From: Venturia oleaginea
Taxonomy: Eukaryota; Ascomycota; Dothideomycetes; Venturiales; Venturiaceae
Length of the DNA stretch: 64,000 nt
Direction: 5' to 3'
Assembly (NCBI GenBank): GCA_013176395.1
Contig: JABMLP010000006.1
Span: 744,001 to 808,000 of the forward strand
Numbering within the stretch: the first letter of the stretch is position 1; each line of letters opens with the position of its first letter. The notes under the pieces were generated by a model, which saw nothing but the letters and a program-made list of their open reading frames with translations, had not been told where the DNA came from and did no database searches. Positions 24,746-36,142 of the stretch are shown here, in pieces. Both the position numbers and the translations under genes were made by a program.

Positions 24746-26104
24746 TCATGCTGCCACTGAGTGTCCTTGGAACAGCATCTTCAGTCCACTGACAGCCTTC
24801 TTTTTGCTCCGATCCTCTTTGCTAGTGGTACTCCCTCTCGAGCTTCCAGCCTTGCTCGATGTGCGATGCTTCTTCTTGCCTGCCTCTGATTTGCTGCTCT
24901 TCTTTGTGCGAGTGCTTCGTCTCGACTTGGTGTCATCCAGTACACCCTCATCTATGAGTAATTGCTCAGCACCGGGTGTGATGAATTCACCATCGACGGT
25001 GCTGCCCTGACTTGATGCAGCAGCGTCAGCGATGCCTCTTCTCCAAATCTCAATTCTATCAAGCTCTCCAGTCTCCAGCTCTTGCAGTTCGACTGGTGTG
25101 TCCACCTCTGCCTCCATCGGCATGCCCATCTCCAGTCTGCGCTCGACCACATTCTTCTCCTTGATGCGCTGTACAATTTTGAATCCTCCAAGCATGACGA
25201 CGGTGACTCCGATGGCGAGACCACCAGCAATCAGAAATTGCGGCGATGCAAGTAAAGCCATCACAGCCGGAAACGAGCCCTTCATTGCCATAAGAGCTCC
25301 CGGTCCCATCTTCGCGGCCAAGTTGGAGACTTCGGCCAGTGTAAGGGCAACAGCTGCCATGGCATCCGGATTCTTTTGCAGATGCTCGATGATGCCTGTG
25401 GCGCTGTGTTGCAGCGCGTCTGCCTCGTCAAGCAGCATTGTAATCTTGCTCATCTTCTCCCGAATGATCACTTCCTCGTTTTGGGGACGCACTGGCAACG
25501 GTGGTGGGAGCTCCCCGTATGCAAGGTCCATGTCGATACTCGATCGCGCGCTGTGAGCATACGAGTGCCTCCGTTGCGAGTCTTTGCCGCCTTCGAGGAA
25601 TTCGCCATCTGTATGGCGACGTATCAATTCATGGCCCTGTGGATGTGGTGCATTGAGGCCCTGCTCGAATTTGATGTGGTTTGAGGTATGCCGGGAGCCA
25701 TTCTGAGAATCTTGACGTTTCTCATGCTCGTTCTCGTAGACGGAATCCGTGTATTCTCTTTCGAAAGGCGGCCGGTCTCGATGGCTTTTCGCTCGGTGGG
25801 GATCGCGTCTGCTTCGTGAAGCGCGGGAAGAGGCACGGCTGGCACTGTCGTCCTCGAGCTGGACATTTTTCAGGGCTTTGCGCGTATGCTTTTCTTGGTG
25901 TTGGACGTCTCGCGTAACCGCGATCTCGGCTTTCCGTTCGCGGTACGCAGCCTTGGCCTCTTTGAAGACGTTGACAAGCTGCTTGCTCTGTGGAGCGTCA
26001 GGCAAGGGAAAGGTGTGGCCGAGATCGGGATGGGACTCTGGACTTACAGTGCTTACAACCTTGCCGCTGTTATTGAAGACAGTGACGGTTTTGGCCAAAA
26101 CCAT
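24746..26104 (-). CDS. Hypothetical protein with central hydrophobic segment, 452 aa
   Basis: Single-exon frame. The start at 26104 (MVLAKTVTVFNNSGKVVST) was chosen over an in-frame start at 26218, whose extra 38 residues look like translated 5' UTR. An N-terminal helical part (VNVFKEAKAAYRERKAEI) is followed by a charged, disordered region rich in Arg, Ser and His (about residues 80-200). A helical region (REKMSKITMLLDEADALQHS) comes next. Around residues 280-308 the sequence FLIAGGLAIGVTVVMLGGF is hydrophobic enough for one or two membrane helices. The tail is Lys/Ser-rich and basic. The layout looks like a conserved fungal protein of unknown function, perhaps organelle-membrane associated; this is inference only. 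Confidence 0.75.
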   Translation of the reverse strand: MVLAKTVTVFNNSGKVVSTVSPESHPDLGHTFPLPDAPQSKQLVNVFKEAKAAYRERKAEIAVTRDVQHQEKHTRKALKNVQLEDDSASRASSRASRSRRDPHRAKSHRDRPPFEREYTDSVYENEHEKRQDSQNGSRHTSNHIKFEQGLNAPHPQGHELIRRHTDGEFLEGGKDSQRRHSYAHSARSSIDMDLAYGELPPPLPVRPQNEEVIIREKMSKITMLLDEADALQHSATGIIEHLQKNPDAMAAVALTLAEVSNLAAKMGPGALMAMKGSFPAVMALLASPQFLIAGGLAIGVTVVMLGGFKIVQRIKEKNVVERRLEMGMPMEAEVDTPVELQELETGELDRIEIWRRGIADAAASSQGSTVDGEFITPGAEQLLIDEGVLDDTKSRRSTRTKKSSKSEAGKKKHRTSSKAGSSRGSTTSKEDRSKKKAVSGLKMLFQGHSVAA

Positions 26105-29100
26105 GCTGAAGAAACAAACTGTCGAGGAGAACAAAGCCAAAAGAAGCGGGTTGCGGTATATAACGTGGTGTATCAGTGAGCGGTGACGACTGGTGGAGCG
26201 TCCTTGCAGATAAAGCAAATGGTAGATGCAGGCAATGGAATAGAACTACTGGAATTGAAATGTCTTGCAGATGTACAATGATTGCCGAGATGTGGAATAC
26301 TCGTAGGTTAACGATACAACGATCCAAGGCTTTTAATAAGGAAGAAAAGGAGCCGGAGAACGACTTATCGCTCCAGGATGGCTTAACAAAACAGGCAAGG
26401 TCCGAATGTAAGATACTATACTCGTAGTAGATTGGATTGGGGTTGGAGAGTTTGCATTGCTGCCCAGCGGTTGAGGTTGCGTTTGCGGCCTTTTGAAGGA
26501 ATGATGAAGACTGCCAGCGATGGAATCATGGAGGCGAAAGAGATGCCTTTCGTTATGCGCGGCTACTCCGTACAAGAGGGCAAATCAACAGTACTGCCTG
26601 ATAGGGAAGCCCTGTCTAGATGGGGACGTGGCGGACTATGGTATGGGTGGCGGTCGGCTGATCTGCAACGTCTTCGTGGTTGATTCTTATTTGCTTCGGC
26701 CCGTACCCATCGTCACTTTGCATTATGATACTGGATGCCTCAATGCATTTCGTTACCAGCCTTTCTGACTGCAAACAGGTATATTCCCGGGTACAACTGA
26801 CCCCATCCTCAGCCTCGTCATTCGCAGATCCGAGTTATAATAACTCCCGGGAGAACCGATTAGCGGACGGGAAATCAAGACCGATAACCTCAAAGTGTAG
26901 CGTACTGTGCACAGGCCTACAATTCATGCTAATGCTGGCCCTCTGATTGGCCAGTTTAACTAAGGTACGTTTACTATGTAGAATGCTGACTACGGTACGT
27001 CAAGTAATTAACGACGGTACGAATATACTATACGGTCACGCGGGTGACAAATATTACGGACCTTGTAAGCGATTCCGAATTCTCACCAAAAGTCGCAACT
27101 TCAAGGAGGAATTCCTCTGCGACTATACAGAAAATAATTCTAGGGATTAATAGTAGCATTCCTTAGAGAAAGAACTACCATTCTGTCTCTTTAGAAATTT
27201 TAATCTCGACTATTAGAGAGAAGTATTGTTCATGCTCTTCTTTTTGGCGAGGAGAACAGCTCTTAGGGCAAACTTCAAGCTTCTCCAGAAATGTTCCACC
27301 TTAACCGAAAACCATCGGACGATATCGAAGGCCATTGATAACGACTTTTCAGTGATTCGGGCTTCGAAAGGTTAAGAGGCTGGTACAATGGGACGAAATG
27401 CTGAAACTTTGGTACAGGCCAGGTGATGCGACCACACTGGATAGAGCACGTTTCTCGTTAGAGGTCGTCTTCCATGCATCTTTACCATCTCTACCGACCA
27501 AAAACCTTATCAACTGGCGCAATGAGAAGGAATCCCGCTTTTTCGCTGGTATTCCCCCACTTTTCCATATTTCGGTCCCCTCTGCGCCTCTGCCTGCAGC
27601 TGTTCCGGCCATCTCTACCACCTAAATACCTCTCAAAGTCTCTCAGAAGACAGAAGTTGAATTGGCGTTTGGCGATGGTTGGCTGGAGTTCCACCAATTC
27701 AGCGCTGCGTACCAAGGAATCACGACTTCAAAACGTTTATCGCCATGCAAAAAAATTCGCGGACCAAGTTTGTGAGTCACCCGAAAAACGTCTAACAATT
27801 CTGGACATATATATAGTCGCGCTTTCGCCCTCGTTCTCTTCATCACTTCCATTCCCTCAACACATATTTTCACAAGCTAACACAACACCTCCAGAAACCT
27901 CGACCGACCTCGACAAGTCTCTAAACTGTTAGGCCTCGACATGCCTCCAATACTGTCCATACCTCGATAAGTCTCCAAACTATGACCTCAGCAAGTCAGG
28001 GAACTGTGAGGGCCGCAACAAGCCTGAAGAACTGTTGTGACCTCAGCAAGTCTAAAACTGCGAGGGCCTCAACATGCCTGAAGAACTGTTCGACTTGCGA
28101 TGTCTTCAACTCACGCCGTCTTGGGAAGACTTTAAACATTCTGACCGCGACGTCGTAAAACTAGCATTGACCGCAATGTCATTGATCTACTTCCTGAGAA
28201 GAAGCGAGACTCATTCTCTTCCGAGACGAAGCGAAATTACTTCCTGAGACGAAGCGAAACTCATTCCGACCGCTGGCGCTGTCGTTAATCTACTTCTTGG
28301 GCGAAGCGAAAAGCATCCTGACCGAAACGTCGCTAAAATAGGTAAGCACCTGAGCATCGTCAATAAAAGGCTCAATCCCTTCTCGCGTCCATCCTCATCA
28401 ACTTCTCTTTCTAGGACCACTTGGGCGGTGGCTAAACTCATCCAAAGACCCCAAAACTGAACGACGTTGGATGAGGTCGCAAAACTCATCGACCTTGATA
28501 AGCCTGAGAGCAAACTGTCTACAACCTGGACAAGTCACGTAAACTGTCAGCAAGGTAAGTAATCGACCTAGATGAAGTCGCAAAACTGTCTATTGACCTT
28601 GACAAGTCTAAGAGCAAACTGTCTGTCGACCTCGGCACGTCTGAGAGCAAACTGCCAGGACCTGATGAAGTCTCTAAACTTATCCCACTTGGGCAGTAGT
28701 GAAACGCATCCGCACTTGGGCGGTGTTGAACCTCATCCATCTTTCCTTTCCTTTTCCCTTCCCTCCTTGCCTCACACCTTATCTTTTCTTTTGTAGGCGG
28801 GTACCATTTAGTTGTCATTAATCAGGTGTATGTGGAGGATGCCAAACGAAGAGCTCGCACCTTCTCGCGGTGTTTGGCGTCTAGTAGCCTCTTGTGGGGC
28901 GAAGCAAAGACGAGCTCATGTCATTGTTCTCCTTCTCTTCTCATTTCGTTGTGAAACTGCAATAAGTGGACATTGAATCCTCTTTATAGTGGCGGACGAT
29001 CTTTGCGTTGGCCGTGGAGTTTCATGTGGACGGCGACGATAGAGGATTGGCATTGTGGAAGGATGCGCGGTAGGGATATTGAATTGTGCGCAAGTGGTCT

Positions 29101-30178
29101 TTCGTCGATGGTGATGGAGGTGAGGCTATTGAGCTCGCAACTTCTTGGTTCCCTATCCCTGCGTTGGCAGAATTAGTTCTATTTACTACGTAGATGTAAA
29201 GACGCTAGACGAAAAAGTACGGACAGGCCATCTTCGACATCGCCTCTTGATGACACGTGAAATCAGTCAGTCCGCTGTTCTTTACTACTTCTCAAGTCGG
29301 TGCACTCTGAGACACGCAAGCTCGAGTTTGCGAAATGAGCGCGACTGTCTGTCGGCAAGTGAGTGGTGCCGTTGGTGAAAACCTGCGGAACAGAACTTGA
29401 AGACATGAGATGAAGTTGATAAACTATAGGAATGAAATGGACGTCAGGAATCCATCACATGATCCACTAGAGCATAACACTTTACAATACATAAAACACT
29501 CGCTAGATCCCTAGCGATCTTTGGCGATTGTCAGTTCTCTTGATTCTGTGACCGTATGTGCTTGATGGTTGCTTTTATTGGCTGATATTGAGGGCCAAGA
29601 GCCTGAGAATAGAATGTACTAGATTGACCTTCTACCGTTACAATGTTGACCAAGAAATCTTTCAATCAAATTCGATATTCTTCCCCATCTTCTGATGTGG
29701 GTCAGATATGCCGCGGACAGGATCATCTTGTCTAGGTTCAGTAGCTATACCACATCGAAAATAAAAATGGCTTGGAAACTCTTGTGTAACTTAGAAGAGA
29801 AAATGGCGACATATAACTCTAACTAATTTATTTTAACCCTCGCAATTCACCTTAGGCCTTTGGATATTGCTAGTATCCGATTCGGAAATGGTCACCACTT
29901 TCACTCACAAAGCCCAACGAATATACTTGTCTTTTCGACCAAGGTCCTTAAATCCAGGTTCGCGACATCGCTCTGACTCTCTCTAAAATTTTACCTCCCG
30001 TATATGTCAAAGTAACATAACAAAGCAAAGCGACAAGCCCAGTCAAAGCGAGATCGAGCTATAAGAGTACTTATTAAAAGCTATTTCTTCTCAAGTCTAA
30101 CGCAGCACGAACTTCACACCTAACGAAATATCTTCCTATTCGACGAATCACACGATGAGAGGGCCTAGTTGTATCATC
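26105..30178. other. Gene-free 4 kb region with a minisatellite
   Basis: Apart from short frames no gene is supported. 26.7-27.3 kb is AT-rich with repeated GGTACG words. 27.9-28.7 kb holds a degenerate minisatellite (separate entry). 29.4-30.1 kb is AT-rich and featureless. Its composition and lack of genes suggest degenerate transposon-derived or subtelomere-like DNA, although neither is proven. Confidence 0.5.
27892..28735. repeat. Degenerate minisatellite, units of about 27-35 bp
   Basis: Successive units follow the pattern CCTCRACAAGYCT, a short spacer, then AACTGT. Examples begin at about 27899, 27933, 27962, 27990, 28041 and 28066. A second group near 28200-28320 repeats GAGACGAAGCGAAACTCATT-like units. 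A third, near 28490-28680, has GACCTTGACAAGTCTAAGAG-like units. CACTTGGGCGGTG followed by AACTCATCC recurs three times (28421, 28686 and 28710). Units are diverged and interleaved. No long coding frame spans the array. Confidence 0.75.
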
Positions 30179-30583
30179 ATGTCTCAAGTTCTGAACAACA
30201 AAGCTACAAAGACAAGTACGAGGAACGTTTCGAACCCGAAAACCGTAACGAACGTAGGCAGCGAAACAAATACACCCACCACAACAAGCACACCAAGCGC
30301 AAAGGCCTCGTCAAACACAACACCTTCCCGACGAAACCCCACCACCAAACCCCCGCTCAAGAAGATACTATTCCACCTCATTGAACCCTTCCAACGATCT
30401 GCACCAAAACAAAAGCGCGGCACAAAACCAAAGAACGACAAAAAGATCAAAGGACACGAAACTGTATTCGAAGAGATGTGCACTCAATTCCCACCATTCG
30501 AATCCTCTCCGCGACAAGCAAAAGTTCCAACGGTTTGCAAATGTCATGAGCCGGAGTTCGATGGGGGATTGCATTGGTGCTAG
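30179..30583 (+). CDS. Hypothetical basic low-complexity protein, 134 aa
   Basis: Single open frame beginning MSQVLNNKATKTSTRNVSNP. The first half is Thr/Ser/Lys/Pro-rich and probably disordered. The second half has KKILFHLIEPFQRSAPKQKR and ends with a Cys/His cluster (VCKCHEPEFDGGLHWC). An upstream in-frame ATG at 30155 would add eight residues. An overlapping frame (30169-30384) is also open because of the low-complexity composition, so coding status is uncertain. No family was recognised, and neighbours give no clue to function. Confidence 0.4.
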   Translation: MSQVLNNKATKTSTRNVSNPKTVTNVGSETNTPTTTSTPSAKASSNTTPSRRNPTTKPPLKKILFHLIEPFQRSAPKQKRGTKPKNDKKIKGHETVFEEMCTQFPPFESSPRQAKVPTVCKCHEPEFDGGLHWC

Positions 30584-31139
30584 AGAGAGGGTAGGGAAAG
30601 AATGTACGCGTTGTGCTAAGATGGACCCTGTGGGTTGAGTGAAGATCTATCAAAAATTAGTCGTACGTATCTTCTGTTCGAATGATGGTGAAAGCTGCAT
30701 TCAATATACCGTAAAAGCAGTTTCCTTGCACAAGCCGTACTTGATTTACGTGGTAGAATATTCGTGATGGGCAGTTGGTGAGTTTTCGACGACCATCACC
30801 AGGTACAACATCAAAGAAAGCCAAGGCTCAACACCATTGAGTGTCACTATAATATGGCGGGACAAGCTTCAAGCTGTGTGCATGCATTACGTCATCTACT
30901 TCGTGACGCGGTCCGCAGTAATAAAGATAGAATGAGGCGTAAAGACAAGGTCTTGACATACGCCAACTGCCAAAATCCGCATGGATTTTGATTGTGATCT
31001 GATAGAGCAATTTCTATTCATTGCCTCCCATTGCACACTAAGACCATATAGATCCGCCAATATTGATATCGTCTGATGCGCCTGAATCTCATGATAGCTG
31101 GCCAAGAGTCGATGCCGTTAATCTTGACTTGCATTGTTC
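30584..31139. other. Gene-free intergenic region
   Basis: About 550 bp between a doubtful small gene and the 3' end of the alpha/beta-hydrolase-like gene. Nothing recognisable. Confidence 0.45.
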
Positions 31140-32482
31140 TCAATCAAGCACTCTGCGAAACCACGTGCCTACATCCATCATGTCGTTCTGCCATTGTGGT
31201 TCGGATGGCGATCCCCATATGGAAATGCGACCAGGCATATGAAATTCCATCTTCCGTTCCGCTTCTTCCAATGCGAGCACTTTCTTCGTCCTCACGTCAA
31301 GCTTTTCTTCCTCGAACCGGTCGAGCATTGCTTGATTCCCAGCTTGACCCTCTCGAATACGAATGACGCTTCTCCTAAGCAGTTTGACAAGTTCCTCTCC
31401 TTGGTCGTAGAGTGGCGTCGCCTCACCTAAGCTGATGCGCATGTCTGGTAAGGTAAGGAAAGATGCAGTTGGAGGATAGGCCTTGTATACTTTTCGCCGG
31501 GCGCGGTTAGAGCCGGTATCAGTGACATTATCCTCGTCATCGTAGAAGACGTTCTCGTCCCGTGGTACATCAGCGCCAGGAGAACGAAAGAAGAGGATTG
31601 GTGAAGCGAAAGAGTCAAAGTAGCTTGCTGGTTTGCGGAAGAGCATTCTACGAGCTGATAGAAGAGATTCGCTCGAAAGACAATCCTCGTCCTTGTAGAT
31701 CTCCCATGAAGTCGGGGTTTTCTTGGCTTTCTTAGATCCTGTAGCCATTGCTTTCATTGAGTTGAAGCTGCGTTCGAATGAATCATCCATAGACGTCACT
31801 TCCGGTTCTTCCGCTTGTTCGGGAAAGACCCAATCAACAATCGGATTCGATACGGCAGCGGCAGCGATACGACTTTCACCAAGTCTTGACTCGGTAAGAG
31901 CAAGCATCGTGGCCAAAGATCCACCCACGAGTTGCCCACAGACGCCATACCGTGAGATTCCACGACGAGTAGTCGACGACTTTGAGGTTGATAGATTTCC
32001 CTTCATCCAATCAAATCCTGCGAGCACGTCGTGGATGGGAGTGGGATAGCGAACACCTTTCCCAAGTCGATAATTGACGCGTACAATTGTGGCGTTGGAG
32101 GCAGCCGAGAGAGCAGCAATGACTTGATCATCATCGATAATGGCAGACTCTGTTCCTACGGGGCCGGTTGGAAGATAGAGAATGACGGGCGATGATTGAC
32201 GGGCGATCAAGGGCGCATGGATGCTGACAAGAATCAGCTCTTCGTATTCTCCAAACCGGTATGGAACGAGTGGCTTCACTTGAGCTTGATTGAGCCACTC
32301 GATCTACAGTTGATGTACAGCTCTTCTGAGCCGCTCTCTCTTTGCGCTCGCTCGACCACGGTCGAGTACGAGTACGAGTAGGAGTCGTGAGCATGGCTAG
32401 ACGGCAGGAGATAGCCTAGGGCGGGGCTGTTTCTCCACACAACGTCGAGAGCGGTTCGTCGCGTGCATGCGCCAAGTAGCAT
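31140..32482 (-). CDS. Alpha/beta-hydrolase-fold protein with a single frame break near 32280
   Basis: Encodes a protein of the alpha/beta-hydrolase fold. A beta-strand VILYLPTGPVG is followed by IVRVNYRLGKGVRYPTPIHD, a pattern seen in carboxylesterase/HSL-like hydrolases, and by DVLAGFDW. The nucleophile region reads YGVCGQLVGGSLATMLALTE instead of a clean GxSxG, so catalysis is doubtful. The long frame (31140-32279) has no ATG at its 5' end. Just upstream, in another frame, a convincing N terminus (MLLGACTRRTALDVVWRNSP to ELYINCRSSGSIKL) runs from the ATG at 32482 to the same point. The two join if one base is missing near 32280. So it is either a fresh pseudogene or an assembly indel. The C terminus is charged and helical (RFEEEKLDVRTKKVLALEEA). 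Confidence 0.7.
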
Positions 32483-33357
32483 TGGGGCTGTGCAGCTGGA
32501 GAGAGGAGGGAGAGAGGAGGGAGGGAGAGAGAGAGAGAGGGAGAGAGGGAGAGAGGGAGAAAGGAAGAGAGGGAGAAAGGAAGAGAGGGAGAAAGGGAGG
32601 GAGGAAGTCAGGGAGTCAGCAGAGAGTAGCACAACAGCAGCTGTGGTACTCAGTGTTCCATCTGGGAGGCCTCACCGTAGCACCCCCCCTATCCTCATAC
32701 AACCTTCAGCGGAGTGTGCCTTAAATTACCTGCTACCTCCCTGCCTTCCGCCGTGCCGTGCCAACCTCATCAGGCTAGAATTAATTACCCTCCGTACGTT
32801 TCTCCCGGGTGCAAGTGGACCCTAGAGATACTAACCCTCGTCTCCAACCCGTCAGCAGTCAGCTCCTCTCTCGCACCCGCAGACAATATCGCCTTTTCGC
32901 TGTCCCTCACGCTCCTTGAACCGATATCGACTTTGTTTATGGCACCGTGCCGGGCTTTGCACTTGAATTGATCGCCTGTTTCCAGCTCGACGTACGCAGC
33001 TTCTCATTGCTCCCTCGGCTGTGCCCATCCAATTCCTCGTTTCGATCCCTCACCTCCACGAGCACCAATCCCGTCCCAGCTTCGAGATCTTGCACACCCA
33101 CTCGCATACAACAGGCAACCTTCGATTTCGATTATCCACCCCAAGCGACCTTTCCCTCGTCCTACGGATCAAAACTCGCAACCTGCTTTCCAGCCCAAGA
33201 ACATCGTGGCCGTGTGGACACCCTTTCCAGCGCCCACGGCACAGTCTGTCTGACACACCAATTGTTGCCTTGTACGCACTGGCTACCACGTACAATTTCC
33301 GGTAACATCAGCCGCTGCGGGTGCTGAGCAGCCCTGCTGCAGCGCTCCGTGAGCAGG
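32483..33357. promoter_or_regulatory. Divergent intergenic region with a long purine tract
   Basis: This 875 bp lies between two genes transcribed away from each other. The part next to 32482 is a polypurine tract on the plus strand (polypyrimidine on the coding strand of the hydrolase-like gene), a common fungal core-promoter feature. The part before 33358 is C-rich, as in fungal 5' UTRs. Confidence 0.5.
32497..32616. repeat. GGGAGA/GGGAGAAA purine-rich low-complexity tract
   Basis: About 120 bp made almost only of G and A, with repeated GAGAGGGAGA and GGGAGAAAGGAAGA units. On the opposite strand it is a CT tract directly upstream of the ATG at 32482. Such mirror-like purine tracts can form triplex DNA; no direct evidence for that here. 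Confidence 0.9.
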
Positions 33358-35332
33358 ATGGCCGAGCCGCGAAATCGAAGTCGACTCCAGAGCGTGTGTG
33401 TGCTTTTACGGAATCTTTTCCTCGCTGCCCTCCTCTATGGTTCCATTTTTGGCATCATACTCCTGTCACGGAATGGTGGCAGGGTAAAAGGGAAGCTTGG
33501 GATTCCAGCTTTCCTCGACAAATCGGGACCTGCCGACATTCTCAGGACGACAAAATCCGGCGTCAAGGTCAAATTCGCAGCTACGAGCTCCTCGGTTACA
33601 ATCAATCCGCATGCCAACGTTTTCAACAGACCCAAGAGCGGAGTGGTGCCAAAGGACGACTATCTAGGTTCAAGGCCACATGTGGATACGGAGGCAGATA
33701 TGCCTCAGATTGTGGAGAAATGCAGAGGCACATACATGGGATTGGAGACCATGAGGAATGTCTTTGATTGTCTACAATATTTGGACAAGGAGGAGAAGAG
33801 CTATTACAGTCTACCAGAGTCGGCGAAGCGCGCAAGTAAGCAGGATCCTCGAAAAGCAGAATACATGAATGCGGACGGGCACAGCAATACCCTGGAGAAT
33901 TATGTCGACATTACAAAGGCAAAGCCCATCTCGAAGGAAGACTCGGGCACCTGCGCCGGTCCTATCATTCCTTATCATACATACTGGACCGGCCCGGCTA
34001 CATGGCGGTTGGAGATATTTGTCAAGGCTTATCTTCATACACAAAACCTGCCATGCTCGCACTTGTTCATCTGGATCGATGAGGATCGAAGTCCGAAGGC
34101 AGTGGAGAAAATGTTGAACAAGGATCCACTCTTCGCTCGATTTCTGCCGTTTGTCGATCGGGGCTTCATCACTCTCAAATCCTGGAAGTTCCCAACGCGC
34201 ATACCGGTTCCGAAGCAAGAAGACAATACTGACGGACTTGGCTACTACAAAACTCCAGGAAAGCCAAATCTGAAGGGAGAAATTGCTGTCGCCGATGGAA
34301 TCATCGAGGACACAAAGGGCCAGCAGTGGCTGGTTCTCACTCAGAAACAACTCACCTTCCTTCCTCAAGCCGTTTCCGACGCAGTTCGATTCGTAGTTCT
34401 GCACCACTACGGAGGAGTATACTTTGACATGGATGTGCTTATGATTCGTGATATGCGTCCACTTCTACTTCCGAAGCACCACAGCTTTGCTGAGCGATGG
34501 GCGGCGCATTCTCATCCTGGCGATTTCAATACTGCCATCTTGTCACTGACGGCAAATTCGAGTCTCTCCTCGTATCTCCTAAGGGGCGGTGTGAGAATGG
34601 GGCTAAATTTCCATCCCAGAGTGGTTGGACGCATGGCTTGGAAAGATGGCAGGGACCAAGAGTTGCTCATGCTAGAGACCGCTGCTTTTGATCCAATTTG
34701 GACCGAATTCAACTGGGATCGTGAGGGCAGATGTACAATTCCCTGCCTTCGTGATTACGGCGCAGTCTTCAAAGGAAAGGCTAATGCTTACAAGGATGAA
34801 TGGGAGAGCTACGATGGCCCGCAACTCGAAAGGATTGACCTCACCAAGCCTACTCGCACGAACGTTGCCAGAGAATCATACGAGCCCAACTCCCAAGTGA
34901 TCTCAGAACACAACAAACGTCAACAGCCCCCACAGCGACGGAATCCTCCCACGACACCACCTCCGGAGCCAACAGACAGCTTCCACGCGACCAGCGCCGA
35001 GGAGGCTGAGCTACGGAATGCAGGCGCCATTGCGGAATATGTTGTGGAACAGGACAAGTATCCACCTAATAACCGCACATTGGAACATTTTTTCCGCGGC
35101 GCCTGGACGTACCACATTCACAATCAAGTAAGCTGATGCAAAACTCTCTTTGACGATCAGTATACTAATATATGCTGCTCAGTGGATGAAGCATCCCGAA
35201 CCCTCGTCCTGGATGTCCGTCATTGAACACGCACACGACGGTTTCTTCGCCGGCGAACGAACAAACATGTACGGCGAGCGATGGACAGGCCCGCCTTTGA
35301 TGCCGTACAATTATTGGCCTGAATTTGTATGA
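33358..35332 (+). CDS. Golgi-type glycosyltransferase with DxD motif (GT32-like)
   Basis: Type II membrane glycosyltransferase, probably adding a hexose to glycoproteins or glycolipids in the Golgi. Two exons, 33358-35127 and 35183-35332, with a 55 bp intron (branch ACTAA, acceptor CTCAG), encode 639 aa. After a short basic cytosolic N terminus (MAEPRNRSRLQSV), a single membrane helix spans about residues 15-35 (FLAALLYGSIFGIILL). The sugar-binding domain shows YHTYWTGPATWRLEIFVKAY, LFIWIDED, and the family hallmark VLHHYGGVYFDMDVL, where DMD near residue 357 binds metal and nucleotide sugar. A Pro-rich disordered insert lies near residues 520-550. The C-terminal exon (WMKHPEPSSWMSVIEHAHDG) completes the domain. 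The ATG at 33358 is preferred; no upstream ATG in frame is close. Donor and acceptor specificity are unknown. Confidence 0.9.
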
Positions 35333-36142
35333 TTGATGTTGCTTTATCAGTCTGACAGCTGCCTGCGTTTTTGCTGTTCGGTGCAACGGAAAAAGACCCG
35401 CTCGTGAAGAACGGTGTCCAAGGCGTTTTCATCTATTTATTCAACCTGCACGCCTTATACTTGTAGTTGTGGGACATACTTCGCACTCGCTCTTCTATTG
35501 CACATATTCTCTTGATTTTGGAGGAGTTTTGGGATGGGTTCGGATGGGTGGCATGATATGGCGGCGTTTTATTTTCTCCTTGTGAGGCATATTATATAAG
35601 GCTATGTACGTAGATAGTGATGTTCGTGTGCTTCAATGCATAGTGTAGTCACGTTTCGTGACATCTGTCTTCGATCATCACTAAACCCAGCTTACAGCTT
35701 GAGTGTCTCGAGAACTCTTTTTTCACTCAGGTCTACTTGTCTATCCAGTCCATACCTGTTCAGATCTACCGACTCCATCTACCAACTTTGGATTGATACA
35801 TTGTTGCCTCATTCGTGATCTTGCCTCACTTCGTTGCGCAATGACAAGAGCGGTACCTAGTCGAAATCTCTATACCACCATTGTTCTACCAGTCCCCGTT
35901 CATTGCAAGATCTGACATGAGACACTATTTCCAGTAAGCGAACAGATCTCTCGTTGTCCACTGAATGAGATAGATCTATCCACTCCCATCCGTACTTCCG
36001 CGACGTCTACAAAAAGGTATAAGCGTGAATCGTCTGCTCCATGATTCCCAGCACCCTTTCATCCTCCCTACTACCTTGAGCTCCTCTCCCAGCAGCACCG
36101 CAGACTCTCTCGAATTAGCCGTTACATCTTCCATGTCCTCAG
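35333..36142. other. Gene-free intergenic region
   Basis: About 800 bp after the glycosyltransferase, with only short frames. No repeats, RNA genes or conserved motifs were recognised. Confidence 0.45.

Noticed and set aside
25032..25556. Plus-strand open frame of 174 codons
   Set aside because: Antisense to the hypothetical 452 aa gene, and its Ser/Pro-rich composition is the complement of that gene.
26780..26870. CCCGGG-flanked stretch as a possible inverted-repeat element
   Set aside because: Only the six-base palindromes match; no longer arms or target duplication.
27892..28735. Regularly spaced repeats suggestive of a CRISPR array
   Set aside because: Units are degenerate, have no constant-length unique spacers, and the organism is a fungus; a minisatellite explains them.
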